DNA from: Desulfocapsaceae bacterium
GTDB taxonomy: Bacteria; Desulfobacterota; Desulfobulbia; Desulfobulbales; Desulfocapsaceae
Direction: 5' to 3'
Assembly: GCA_031292275.1 (NCBI GenBank)
Contig: JARLHL010000048.1
Coordinates: 1 to 64,000 of the forward strand
Length of the DNA stretch: 64,000 nt
Part shown: in pieces, positions 1-9,576 of the stretch
How positions within the stretch are numbered: position 1 is the stretch's first letter
Layout of the letters: each line of letters begins with the position of its first letter
The notes under the pieces: model-generated
Databases searched by the model: none
The model's input: the letters and a program-made list of their open reading frames with translations, nothing else
What the model was told of the DNA's origin: nothing
Translations under genes and position numbers: made by a program

Positions 1-195
1 ATCATCGTTATCGCCACCCATGATCCGGTGCTGGCCCTGTCAGCCGACAGGAGGGTGGTCTTCGAGCACGGAGCGGTAAAGCTGGTCCAGAGCCGTACCG
101 GCAACGAGGAGGCCCTGCTGGCCAGACTCTCGGAAATCGAGCGGGAGCTGTCAAGGGTACGCGTCCTGCTTCGAGCCGGCGGCACATTAATATGA
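1..195 (+). CDS. ABC transporter ATP-binding protein, C-terminal end (partial)
   Basis: Reading frame 1 is open from the left edge to a TGA at 193-195 and gives 64 residues. It opens with IIVIATHDP, the beta strand and switch-histidine (H-loop) segment of ABC ATPases, followed by the usual ADRRVVFEHGAV stretch. Walker A, signature and Walker B lie outside the window, so the transported substrate cannot be told. The tail after the H-loop is charged and helical (LLARLSEIERELSRV). It is convergent with the next gene. The ABC ATPase assignment rests on the H-loop region alone. Confidence 0.72.
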   Translation: MIVIATHDPVLALSADRRVVFEHGAVKLVQSRTGNEEALLARLSEIERELSRVRVLLRAGGTLI

Positions 196-271
196 CAGTG
201 TGCTTGGTGCAGATACCGAAATAGGCCGAACACATACCGGACAGCTTATTTTCAGGACTGTTGCATGATCT

Positions 272-769
272 TCATTTAAAGCCGTGTTTCTTTCCTTTGA
301 TCGATTCTATATCTATACGAATAACTGCAGTACGTCCCAGATTCGCTTTTGGATAGTCGAACTTTTTTTCCGAGAACCTCGCCACAATCATATCCAGCAC
401 TTTCACCTTTTCGGCCTGGTCTGCGACAAAGGACACCCTTCCGAATCCAATGACTGTGCGATGTCTGGCCTCAAAGTCACAGGCAATTTCGTTTTCGATA
501 ATTCCATGATCACTACTCATCTCAAAACAAATCCTGTTGTTGCGTCTCATGATCTCAATTTTCGTACCCGCCTGCGCCGAGTGAAAATAGAGCGCTGTGC
601 CGTCAAAGGCGTAGAAGACGGGGACCAGGAAGGGGTTATCGCCATCAACCAGGGCGATACGCATGAGATGAGCCGAACGGATGACGGCATCGATCTCGGC
701 CCGATCAGTCATTTCTCTGTCTTTACGCCGCATGGCCCCATGCGGATGTTCAGTCTTCCGTTCCTGCAT
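272..769 (-). CDS. Pyridoxamine 5'-phosphate oxidase family, NimA-like flavin-binding protein
   Basis: A 165-residue protein of the split-barrel FMN-binding superfamily. Visible family features are the N-terminal helix leading to LMRIALVDGDNPFLVPVFYAFDG, then the FHSA.AGTKIE strand typical of NimA-like nitroreductase proteins, the ICFEMS segment and the late VIGFGRV strand. These proteins bind FMN or related cofactors as homodimers; the physiological substrate is unknown. The start at 769 has a strong AAAGGAG ribosome site five bases upstream. It lies 53 nt downstream of the gamma-glutamylcyclotransferase-like gene on the same strand and could be the last gene of the anf transcript, though no functional tie to nitrogen fixation is evident. 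Confidence 0.8.
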   Translation of the reverse strand: MQERKTEHPHGAMRRKDREMTDRAEIDAVIRSAHLMRIALVDGDNPFLVPVFYAFDGTALYFHSAQAGTKIEIMRRNNRICFEMSSDHGIIENEIACDFEARHRTVIGFGRVSFVADQAEKVKVLDMIVARFSEKKFDYPKANLGRTAVIRIDIESIKGKKHGFK

Positions 770-822
770 ACGATCTCCTTTTTATTCACTTCAGACCTAA
801 TCCGGTTTTCCTGTTGAAATCA

Positions 823-1380
823 TCAAGCGCCACAGTCACAGGAAAGATTGGCCAGAATAGATCTGTCAAATTTGCTTTTTTTAGGTACCGGAAAGCTGGC
901 CTTCCGGGTGCTCATATTTTTTAACTTTTCTATATACCCTGAAGGGAGAGCGTGAAAGCGTGCTCCCGAAACAATATGCCGAAGATACTCTTCAGTAGGT
1001 CTTTCCGGTTCACCCAAAATGGATTTCTTGATAAGGAGAACAGGATAGAGATTCTCCTTGGCATCCATAACCTCTGCAGGGCACAGAAAATGCGAACCGT
1101 TTCCATCCAACCGGACGTCCTGCCAGGCATCAAGGCGGTCTGCATCCGAAAAGGATAATTTGTAAATCACTCCCCAGAGATTTTCACCCGGTACGCGGAT
1201 AATGCTTTCATCCCCGCCGTCCCATGTTTTTGAATATCCGGAAAAAGAAATTCTGTGATCCTTTAAACATGCTACTGCAAAGACTTCGGGCTTGGAACAG
1301 CGGGAGATAATCTGTTCGTGATTCATATCGGAACCATACACAAAATATAACTGAAACGATCTGCTGTAGAAATCTCTCAT
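823..1380 (-). CDS. Gamma-glutamylcyclotransferase-like (AIG2/GGCT fold) protein downstream of anfO
   Basis: A 185-residue protein with the GGCT/AIG2 signature FVYGSDMN at residues 13-20 (family consensus YGSN/LM..), followed by the LWGVIYKL strand and a late tail of about 30 residues rich in lysine and serine. Members cyclise gamma-glutamyl amines to 5-oxoproline, but many AIG2-fold proteins have other or unknown roles; I could not place the catalytic Glu with certainty. The start at 1380 has AAAGGAG five bases upstream. It is 51 nt downstream of anfO, so it probably belongs to the anf transcription unit. Azotobacter vinelandii has an anfR after anfO; whether this is the same protein cannot be decided by eye. 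Confidence 0.75.
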   Translation of the reverse strand: MRDFYSRSFQLYFVYGSDMNHEQIISRCSKPEVFAVACLKDHRISFSGYSKTWDGGDESIIRVPGENLWGVIYKLSFSDADRLDAWQDVRLDGNGSHFLCPAEVMDAKENLYPVLLIKKSILGEPERPTEEYLRHIVSGARFHALPSGYIEKLKNMSTRKASFPVPKKSKFDRSILANLSCDCGA

Positions 1381-1431
1381 CCAAACTCCTTTCGAGCTGT
1401 AATGCCGGGGGATTCAATTTGTAATCGCCTC

Positions 1432-2169
1432 TCAGCAATGACGCATCGGAGAAACTGTAATTTTTACTCCATGGCCGGATATGTCCCTGATCTCGGAGAC
1501 AATCCTTACATTCAAGCTCTCTATCTCTTTTGAGAACCATTTTGGAGAATGATCACAATAAATTTCCAGTTTCCGGAACGACTGTTCCTTTAGAAAAGGG
1601 ATCAATATTTGCCTAGAGTTGAAATTTTGGCCGCTGTCCAGAGCATCCGCGAGATTAATCCGATAATATCCGTCATTCACATCCCCAACCAGCTCCGGTT
1701 TCGGGACAGCAGGACCAACCACACTCCATGTACTTCTCACAGCCTCAGCCGTGCTTTTCGCAGAGCGGTGGCAGCCGCCGCCGCAGCCTGACAAACCTTG
1801 CTCCTCCGGGGTCCTCTTCCAGGGATCCTCTTGAGAGCTGACGATCTCCGCCTCCTTTCGGGCCACATTATCCAGTTGTTCAGACAAGTCCCCTTCCGAC
1901 TTCCATGTACGGAGGCCCAGTTCTTCTAAAAAGACATTCAGCAGGCCTTTGGTTTCATGGACCAGGAAGACTTTGCAATCCCTCAATTGAGAGGCGACAT
2001 CGTTCAACGCCCTTTTCAATTCAGGAATTCCCATATTTTTGTTTATCTCAAGGGAGATTTCCTGCTTTCTCGTCCAGCGCCCCGAAATATTTTCAAAGAG
2101 ACAGACCGTCCCCTTCTCATACAAATTCACGACTTCCTGATGCTCATTGACAAAACTCGCAATCTTCAT
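1432..2169 (-). CDS. anfO: Fe-only nitrogenase accessory protein AnfO
   Basis: A 245-residue protein with the AnfO-type N-terminus MKIASFVNEHQEVVNLYEKG and the following LFE..SGRW segment, placed directly after anfK as in other anfHDGK operons. AnfO is needed for full Fe-only nitrogenase function in the organisms studied, with an undefined role in cofactor handling or assembly. A CGGGC motif at residues 129-133 (C129, C133, then H134) could bind metal or heme and sits in a low-complexity linker between the two halves. The start at 2169 is preceded by AGAGGT. The gap of 117 nt to anfK holds a hairpin. Recognised from the family N-terminus plus context. Confidence 0.85.
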   Translation of the reverse strand: MKIASFVNEHQEVVNLYEKGTVCLFENISGRWTRKQEISLEINKNMGIPELKRALNDVASQLRDCKVFLVHETKGLLNVFLEELGLRTWKSEGDLSEQLDNVARKEAEIVSSQEDPWKRTPEEQGLSGCGGGCHRSAKSTAEAVRSTWSVVGPAVPKPELVGDVNDGYYRINLADALDSGQNFNSRQILIPFLKEQSFRKLEIYCDHSPKWFSKEIESLNVRIVSEIRDISGHGVKITVSPMRHC

Positions 2170-2250
2170 ACCGACCTCTTTATTGCATGAAATTCCCGCA
2201 AAAGATGAATTGACATCTTTTTTTAAATATCGGACATCCCCGCAAGGAAG

Positions 2251-2272
2251 AACGCGTCGTGTCTCACGCGTT
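2251..2272 (-). other. Hairpin in the anfK-anfO gap
   Basis: An inverted repeat with arms AACGCG and CGCGTT separated by ten bases lies about 15 nt past the anfK stop, on the transcribed strand. It has no U tract after it, so it is more likely a processing or mRNA-stability hairpin than a terminator; this reading is inference. Confidence 0.35.
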
Positions 2273-2286
2273 TTCCTCGCCCGCCC

Positions 2287-3675
2287 TTACCAGACGTTGA
2301 GAATCCACTCCTTGTTTTTCTTGTACTCCATGTCGGTGAAAAGGGTGTTGGCCATCTGTTCAACCAGCCACATCGCCCCTGCATATCCGACAACCGGATG
2401 GCGATAGAGCCCTGCGCGATCATAGGTGGGAAAGCCGACCCGTACCATGGGAATGGTATTCTCAATGGCTGAATACCGGCCTTTGGAATGACCGAAAATC
2501 ATGTCCAGTTCGAGTCCCTGGTTCCTGATCCTGTCTTCCAGTTCCCAGAGGTCCGCATTGGTGATGATCTCCATGGGGAAATCGACGTTTTCCTGCAGCG
2601 CCTTGACCCGTGGATCGTTCCGGTAATTGGGGTTGTCGTCACCCAGAAGCAAAAGCACGGGCTTCATCTCCAGATCAAGGCAAAATTCCGCGATACCGAT
2701 GGCAAGATCGGGATTTCCGTAGATTGCCACCTTCTTGTCCGCCAGAAACATATGGGTGACATCGGTGATTGCATCCATGGCTATCCCGCGCTCCCGGACC
2801 AGGGATTCGGGAATCGGCTTACCGGTCAAGGTCATCAGATTCTGAAGAAAGGTATCGGTGTTACGGATGCCGATGGGTGTCGGCCCAAGAATGGCCGGCA
2901 CTCCGAATTCCTTTTCAAGATACAGGGCAGCCTTGCCTCCCTCATACCTGTTCAGGGCTATCGTACCGATGGCATTCGCCGTTCCGGACAGATCCTCGAC
3001 GGTTGTGTCGCCATGCGAGACAAAGTTTCCGTAGGGCATCAGCGGCGAGTCGAAGTTTTCGATCTCAAAGAGGACGGTGGCATCGATCCGCATTTCGGCC
3101 AGCAAATGCTTGAGGGCAGTCACGTCCCCGGGATTGACCCAGCCGGTAATAAGATTCAGTTTCCCGTCAGGCTCGGTCTTCTTTGCAAAATAGGTGACAA
3201 AATCCCGGACCGCGACATCGTAGCCGCTCACCATGCTGCCGACAAAACTCGGGGTATGGATCGGAATGAGGTGGACCTCCCTGCCGGGGTATTTCTCCTT
3301 CAGCAGACCGGCATTGAGCTTGTTGACCACACCGTCGATATCGTCGCCGATGATCTCCGTCGAGCAGGTCGAGATGATCGGGATGACCTTTACATCCGGA
3401 TACCGCATCAACAATACATCGACCGCCTCTTCGACACGTTTGACGGCGCCGAATACCGCCCCCTCCTCATGGACGGAAGATGAGGCAATCTCAAAACTTT
3501 CCTTGAAATGCTGCGATATCAGCAGCCGAACGAACATGACGCAGCCCTGCCCGCCATGCACGATCCCGATGCAGTCCTTAACGCCTATACTGACAAACTG
3601 GGCGCCGCAGGGCTGACAGGTGAATATCGGGTTGATACATCCGCCACGCGTCTTTTCTTTCACGTCACAAAGCAT
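2287..3675 (-). CDS. anfK: Fe-only nitrogenase FeFe protein, beta subunit AnfK
   Basis: A 462-residue protein, the same length as Azotobacter AnfK. The P-cluster cysteines are visible as C20 (FTCQPCGAQ), C45 (GGQGC) and C104 (ISTCSTEIIGDD). With AnfD and AnfG it forms the heterohexameric catalytic component that reduces N2 with obligate and generous H2 production. The start was set at 3675 (MLCDVKEKT) because AAGGAG lies seven bases upstream and the length then fits the family; a start six codons earlier would place a foreign MRRSGV in front. It begins 14 nt after the anfG stop. Confidence 0.95.
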   Translation of the reverse strand: MLCDVKEKTRGGCINPIFTCQPCGAQFVSIGVKDCIGIVHGGQGCVMFVRLLISQHFKESFEIASSSVHEEGAVFGAVKRVEEAVDVLLMRYPDVKVIPIISTCSTEIIGDDIDGVVNKLNAGLLKEKYPGREVHLIPIHTPSFVGSMVSGYDVAVRDFVTYFAKKTEPDGKLNLITGWVNPGDVTALKHLLAEMRIDATVLFEIENFDSPLMPYGNFVSHGDTTVEDLSGTANAIGTIALNRYEGGKAALYLEKEFGVPAILGPTPIGIRNTDTFLQNLMTLTGKPIPESLVRERGIAMDAITDVTHMFLADKKVAIYGNPDLAIGIAEFCLDLEMKPVLLLLGDDNPNYRNDPRVKALQENVDFPMEIITNADLWELEDRIRNQGLELDMIFGHSKGRYSAIENTIPMVRVGFPTYDRAGLYRHPVVGYAGAMWLVEQMANTLFTDMEYKKNKEWILNVW

Positions 3676-3689
3676 GACACCACTCCTTC

Positions 3690-4034
3690 TCAATAATGCT
3701 GGTCGGTCAGCTCAAGATTGAGCGATCCGGTAATAGTCAGGTAATCCATTCGTTCGTGGAGACCCTGCATAATCTGTTTGATTTCCTCTTTGCTCATCGC
3801 GGCAAGCCAGGGGTACCGGCTTTTATAGGCCTCGGCCAGGCATACGGCGTCCACCCAGAAACACCGGTCTGTCGGTGTTTCAAGCTCCACGGCCTCCCCG
3901 CATAATATCTGCGTGGCCTTCGTCAGCACCCCCGCGTTTTGATCCTTTCTGTCCCAGGCCCGTGAATGGAACTGCCAGAGACAATTTTTCATGATGTAAT
4001 CCACAAGCTGTTCGATTTTCTCTTTCATATCCAT
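3690..4034 (-). CDS. anfG: Fe-only nitrogenase delta subunit AnfG
   Basis: A 114-residue protein matching the small delta subunit found only in the alternative (V and Fe-only) nitrogenases. Characteristic features are the N-terminal [23 protein letters not shown] segment (shown here in two parts: [12 protein letters not shown] and [11 protein letters not shown]) and the central [13 protein letters not shown] stretch. The delta subunit binds the outside of AnfD and is thought to help cofactor insertion or complex stability. AAAGGA precedes the start. It sits 11 nt after anfD and 14 nt before anfK, so the three are translationally close. Its presence excludes a MoFe enzyme. Confidence 0.94.
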   Translation of the reverse strand: MDMKEKIEQLVDYIMKNCLWQFHSRAWDRKDQNAGVLTKATQILCGEAVELETPTDRCFWVDAVCLAEAYKSRYPWLAAMSKEEIKQIMQGLHERMDYLTITGSLNLELTDQHY

Positions 4035-4045
4035 GGTCTTTTCCT

Positions 4046-5611
<1,566 letters not shown>

Positions 5612-5631
5612 TCATTCCTCCTTGGCTGGTA

Positions 5632-6003
5632 TTACAAAATGGCCTTTTCGCCGGTCTCGTCGGTACGGACCCGGACAGCATCGTCAACCGGACAGACAAA
5701 AATCTTGCCGTCGCCTATCTGGGCCGTCTGATTCACCTTGATGATGGCCTGCACCACCGCGCCGACATCGGCATCGCGGACAACCAGGGAAAACAATCGC
5801 TTCGGAATGTATTTCATTCCCCGGGACTTCCCCTCTCCCTGCAGTTCCGCGGGAAGTTCGCAGTTGATCTCGTTGGCAATACCACGCTGCTTGCCCCGTC
5901 CGATGGCCGGCATGGCCGTGAGGCTCAAAAATCCCAGATTTTCGAGGGCATCCTTTGTCTTTCCCATCTTTCTTGGACGGATAATTGCTATTATTTCCTT
6001 CAT
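5632..6003 (-). CDS. nifI2: Nitrogenase-associated PII protein NifI2
   Basis: A 123-residue GlnB-family protein starting MKEIIAIIRPRKMGKTKDAL, with a long T-loop region (IGRGKQRGIANE, then an inserted stretch with PAELQGEGKSRGMKYIPKR) and the conserved GDGKIFVCPVDDAVRVRT end. The longer T-loop marks it as NifI2 rather than NifI1. In methanogens NifI1 and NifI2 form a complex that binds and inhibits the dinitrogenase until 2-oxoglutarate relieves it. Here the pair lies between anfH and anfD, the usual place. The ribosome site AAAAGGATGAG is the 3' end of the 103-nt repeat at 6012-6114. Confidence 0.92.
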   Translation of the reverse strand: MKEIIAIIRPRKMGKTKDALENLGFLSLTAMPAIGRGKQRGIANEINCELPAELQGEGKSRGMKYIPKRLFSLVVRDADVGAVVQAIIKVNQTAQIGDGKIFVCPVDDAVRVRTDETGEKAIL

Positions 6004-6011
6004 ACTCTCAT

Positions 6012-6114
6012 CCTTTTATATGAAAGTCTCGATTTGATGCTGGCCGTGCCATACTGAAATGACGAGATTTCATATTTCGTTGAGACTGGTCATTCCGGTC
6101 CAGCCATGCTGGTT
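6012..6114 (-). repeat. 103-nt intergenic repeat, copy A (nifI1-nifI2 gap)
   Basis: Copy A of a 103-nt sequence, also at 18089-18191 and 33291-33393, alignable over its full length without gaps. By eye it is roughly 88 percent identical to copy B and more distant from copy C. In the sense direction it starts AACCAGCATGG at the nifI1 stop codon and ends CATATAAAAGG, supplying the nifI2 ribosome site. The 3' half pairs TATGAAATCTCG with CGAGACTTTCATA (one bulge). It fills the whole nifI1-nifI2 gap. Confidence 0.85.
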
Positions 6115-6430
6115 AAAGTCCTGTCTCGCCGGTGCGGACGGTAAAAACCTGATCCACCGGGGTGACGAAAATTTTGCCGTCTCCGAAGTTGCCGGTATAG
6201 GCCTTATATTTGATAAGCTTGATGACCTCCTCGACGTGTTTATCCTCGACCACCATCAGGAGCATCACCTTGGGCAGCTCATCATAATGGATCGTGCCAA
6301 CCGTGATACCTTTCTGCTTGCCGCGGCCGAAGGCGCTGAGTTTCGTCATCGAGAAAAATCCCATTTCCGCCAACCCGTCTGCGACACTGTCCGCAGCATC
6401 GGGACGTACTATTGCTTTGATCATTTTCAT
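6113..6430 (-). CDS. nifI1: Nitrogenase-associated PII protein NifI1
   Basis: A 105-residue GlnB-family protein starting MKMIKAIVRPDAADSVADGL, with the short T-loop (AFGRGKQKGITVGTIHYDELPK) seen here as AFGRGKQKGI and VGTIHYDELPK, and the conserved GDGKIFVTPVDQVFTVRTGE end. NifI1 acts with NifI2 in 2-oxoglutarate-dependent switch-off of nitrogenase. The frame is open upstream into anfH, but the real start is 6430: the family length fits and GGGGGTT-type purines precede it. The stop codon TAA shares two bases with repeat copy A. It lies 25 nt after anfH. Confidence 0.92.
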   Translation of the reverse strand: MKMIKAIVRPDAADSVADGLAEMGFFSMTKLSAFGRGKQKGITVGTIHYDELPKVMLLMVVEDKHVEEVIKLIKYKAYTGNFGDGKIFVTPVDQVFTVRTGETGL

Positions 6431-6455
6431 AGGGGGTTGTCCTTTCAGTCTGGTG

Positions 6456-7343
<888 letters not shown>

Positions 7344-7347
7344 TTAT

Positions 7348-7364
7348 AGCGAGAAGCATGCCAG
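7348..7364 (-). promoter_or_regulatory. Sigma-54 (-24/-12) promoter of anfH
   Basis: On the minus strand the sequence is CTGGCATGCTTCTCGCT. It matches the RpoN consensus (YTGGCACGRNNNTTGCW) at all but three fixed positions and keeps GG and GC exactly ten bases apart. Transcription would start near 7336, giving a leader of about 54 nt. Alternative nitrogenase operons are driven by RpoN with AnfA-type activators, and an AnfA gene lies just upstream. Confidence 0.7.
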
Positions 7365-7414
7365 CTGAATTATGAGACGGAACTGGAGGAGGGAGCCTTG
7401 GGCCTATTCAGATA

Positions 7415-7427
7415 TTAACCGTGTTAA
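7415..7427. promoter_or_regulatory. Inverted repeat upstream of anfH, possible activator site
   Basis: TTAAC-CGT-GTTAA, a perfect 5-bp dyad about 50 bp upstream of the -24 element. Function is guessed from position only. Confidence 0.25.
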
Positions 7428-7526
7428 ATTAGCATGTTGCGGAAAAATTAAAGAGCCTGATGATAGAACAAATGAAGGTCAAGCCAAATCGATGACCCTG
7501 TATTTCTTACCCAATGGTATCTTTTA

Positions 7527-7542
7527 GCGAATGCATGTTCGC
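7527..7542. promoter_or_regulatory. Inverted repeat upstream of anfH, possible enhancer
   Basis: GCGAA-TGCATG-TTCGC, a 5-bp dyad about 165 bp upstream of the -24 element, the usual distance range for enhancer-binding proteins acting through DNA looping. It does not match TGT-N10-ACA (NifA). Binding by AnfA is an untested guess. Confidence 0.3.
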
Positions 7543-7868
7543 AAACGTACTCTTGCTCGCCAACCAGCCGGAAATCGTTTTTTCTCTATCGGGGAAATGA
7601 GGGAAATGGAGAAAAAGCAACAGGCGTTTTTTGAATATTCCCGCAAGAACAGGCAGGAAGAAGCGCATGAAAGCCTTGAACTGCAATGCTCTGCGTACTG
7701 CATTTGAAATCCAGCCTGGGTCAGGCGAAAGGCTGCGAAGGTGGGCGGGAGATCCGCATTGCGGGAAGAATATGTTGCAGGAGGGCAATATCGATGTTCG
7801 TTATGGTACTATCTCTGATCGCTGGTGTCCTCAAAGGAAACTGCAATCCGATTCCTCGAACCGGATCA

Positions 7869-9521
7869 TCACTTCCGCTTTGACCGTGCAGGCGGCATCT
7901 CCCGGCGAAATTCCTTATAGGTAATCTTGTATTTTTTCATGCGCAATCCCATGGTCCGGCGGGTAAGCCCCAGTTCATCGGCAGACTCGGTGGCATTGCC
8001 CTGATGCAGCCGCAAGGCTTCAACCAGCATTTCATATTCCATGGATGCCAGCTTGGCATCAAGGCCGCCCTGGATTTCCGTTCCGGAGAAAACCGGAGAC
8101 TGCAGGGATAAAGGAAGATTATACCCGTGAATTGCATCGTCCTCCGTGAGAATGACCGCACGCTGTATCACATTTTCCAGCTCGCGGACATTGCCCGGCC
8201 AATGATAATGCATGAGCATATTGAGTGCAGACGTCGTAATTCTGCTTATTTTCTTCTCGTTTTCCTTTGAAAAACGCAAAACAAAATGTTCTGCCAAGGT
8301 GATGATATCGCTTCCTCGATCACGTAAAGGAGGAATCAGCAGAGGAAAGACATTGAGACGAAAAAAAAGATCCTGCCTGAAGGTTCCGTTGTCTACCATT
8401 TCGGTGAGATTTTTATTGGTGGCGGCAACAATGCGGATGTTGACTGTCACAACTTTATTGCCTCCTACGCGTTCGAAGGCCCTTTCCTGCAATACGCGCA
8501 GGAGCTTCGCCTGAACCCCGAGCGAGAGTTCGCCGACCTCATCGAGAAAAATCGTCCCTCCGTCTGCCTCCTCAAAACGCCCCTTTCGCAACTGGGTCGC
8601 ACCGGTAAAGGATCCTTTTTCGTGGCCGAAAAGCTCACTTTCCAGGATACTCTCCGGCAGGGCCGCGCAGCTGAATTTCACCATCGGCCCATGGGGATTA
8701 GGGCCTTCAAAGTGAATCGCATTGGCAATCATTTCCTTGCCGACACCGCTTTCCCCAAGCAGAAGCACCGTCGTCTTCGTTTTGGCGACCTTGTGCAGGA
8801 GAGCGAAGACTTCCATCATCGCCTTTGATGAGCCGATGATATTTGCCGGCATGAACCGCGCCCGCAATTCCTCGACCAATGCCCGATGGCGTTGCTCCCA
8901 AAGAACCTTATCCACATTTTCGACAAGGTACAGTTCAACCGCCTGGGCCAGTGTGTAGGAGACAACCATCAGTGTATCAACGTGTTTCTCCAGCAGTTCT
9001 TTGTTGTCGTAGCGGCGAATCGCACTGATGCTGCCGAGCACTTTTTTCCCGCGCAATATCGGCACGCAGAGAAAGGCATGATCACGGTCCTCCGGCCGAG
9101 AAAGACATCCCGTCCTGTTAAGAAAAGCCGGTTCTTCCCCAATACACGGCACAATTATGGGTTTTGCCGATTCAACTACCTGCCCGGTAATGCCTTCTCC
9201 GGAGAAATATATTCCCCTGGCCTGCTCCTCTTCGGTCAAGCCCATGCATTTGTGAATAAATATCCGGCCGGTCTCCCGGTGATGGAGGTTAATCATGGCT
9301 CGCTCGACCGCCATGTCGCTGTGCATATAATCAAGGAAAGTCTGAAGCGCGAGAGACAGATCGTTGTATTCCGATAAAGATCTCCCCATTTCGAAGAGCA
9401 AGGGTACGATTTTTCCTCTGCAGACTCCTGCATGGCATTCTTTCACAAGCGGATTATTCTGCTTATAAACACCAAAATGGCATTCCTTACTGGCAGCATT
9501 TTTTTGATTATTGTTCTTCAT
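7869..9521 (-). CDS. anfA: Sigma-54-dependent transcriptional activator AnfA (NifA/VnfA family)
   Basis: A 550-residue enhancer-binding protein. The N-terminus carries C14, C29 and C34 within a repeated KECH.GV motif, as expected for the Cys-rich sensor tips of AnfA and VnfA. A GAF domain follows (about 45-200), then the AAA+ domain with Walker A GESGVGKE (256-263) and the sigma-54 contact loop ELFGHEKGSFTGA (296-308), and a C-terminal Fis-type helix-turn-helix (NATESADELGLTRRTMGLRM). It should activate the anfH operon from distal sites. The gene is 55 nt after tonB on the same strand, so it may be read through from the transport operon. AnfA rather than NifA is chosen from the Cys-rich N-terminus and adjacency to anfH. 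Confidence 0.85.
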   Translation of the reverse strand: MKNNNQKNAASKECHFGVYKQNNPLVKECHAGVCRGKIVPLLFEMGRSLSEYNDLSLALQTFLDYMHSDMAVERAMINLHHRETGRIFIHKCMGLTEEEQARGIYFSGEGITGQVVESAKPIIVPCIGEEPAFLNRTGCLSRPEDRDHAFLCVPILRGKKVLGSISAIRRYDNKELLEKHVDTLMVVSYTLAQAVELYLVENVDKVLWEQRHRALVEELRARFMPANIIGSSKAMMEVFALLHKVAKTKTTVLLLGESGVGKEMIANAIHFEGPNPHGPMVKFSCAALPESILESELFGHEKGSFTGATQLRKGRFEEADGGTIFLDEVGELSLGVQAKLLRVLQERAFERVGGNKVVTVNIRIVAATNKNLTEMVDNGTFRQDLFFRLNVFPLLIPPLRDRGSDIITLAEHFVLRFSKENEKKISRITTSALNMLMHYHWPGNVRELENVIQRAVILTEDDAIHGYNLPLSLQSPVFSGTEIQGGLDAKLASMEYEMLVEALRLHQGNATESADELGLTRRTMGLRMKKYKITYKEFRREMPPARSKRK

Positions 9522-9576
9522 GACACTTCAGAAATAAATTAAAGGCTCATTTTCTTTGGTACAATTAATAGTAATT

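Noticed and set aside
7507-7788. A 93-residue gene in the anfA-anfH gap
   Set aside because: No family likeness, overlapping open frame on the other strand, and it covers the likely activator region.
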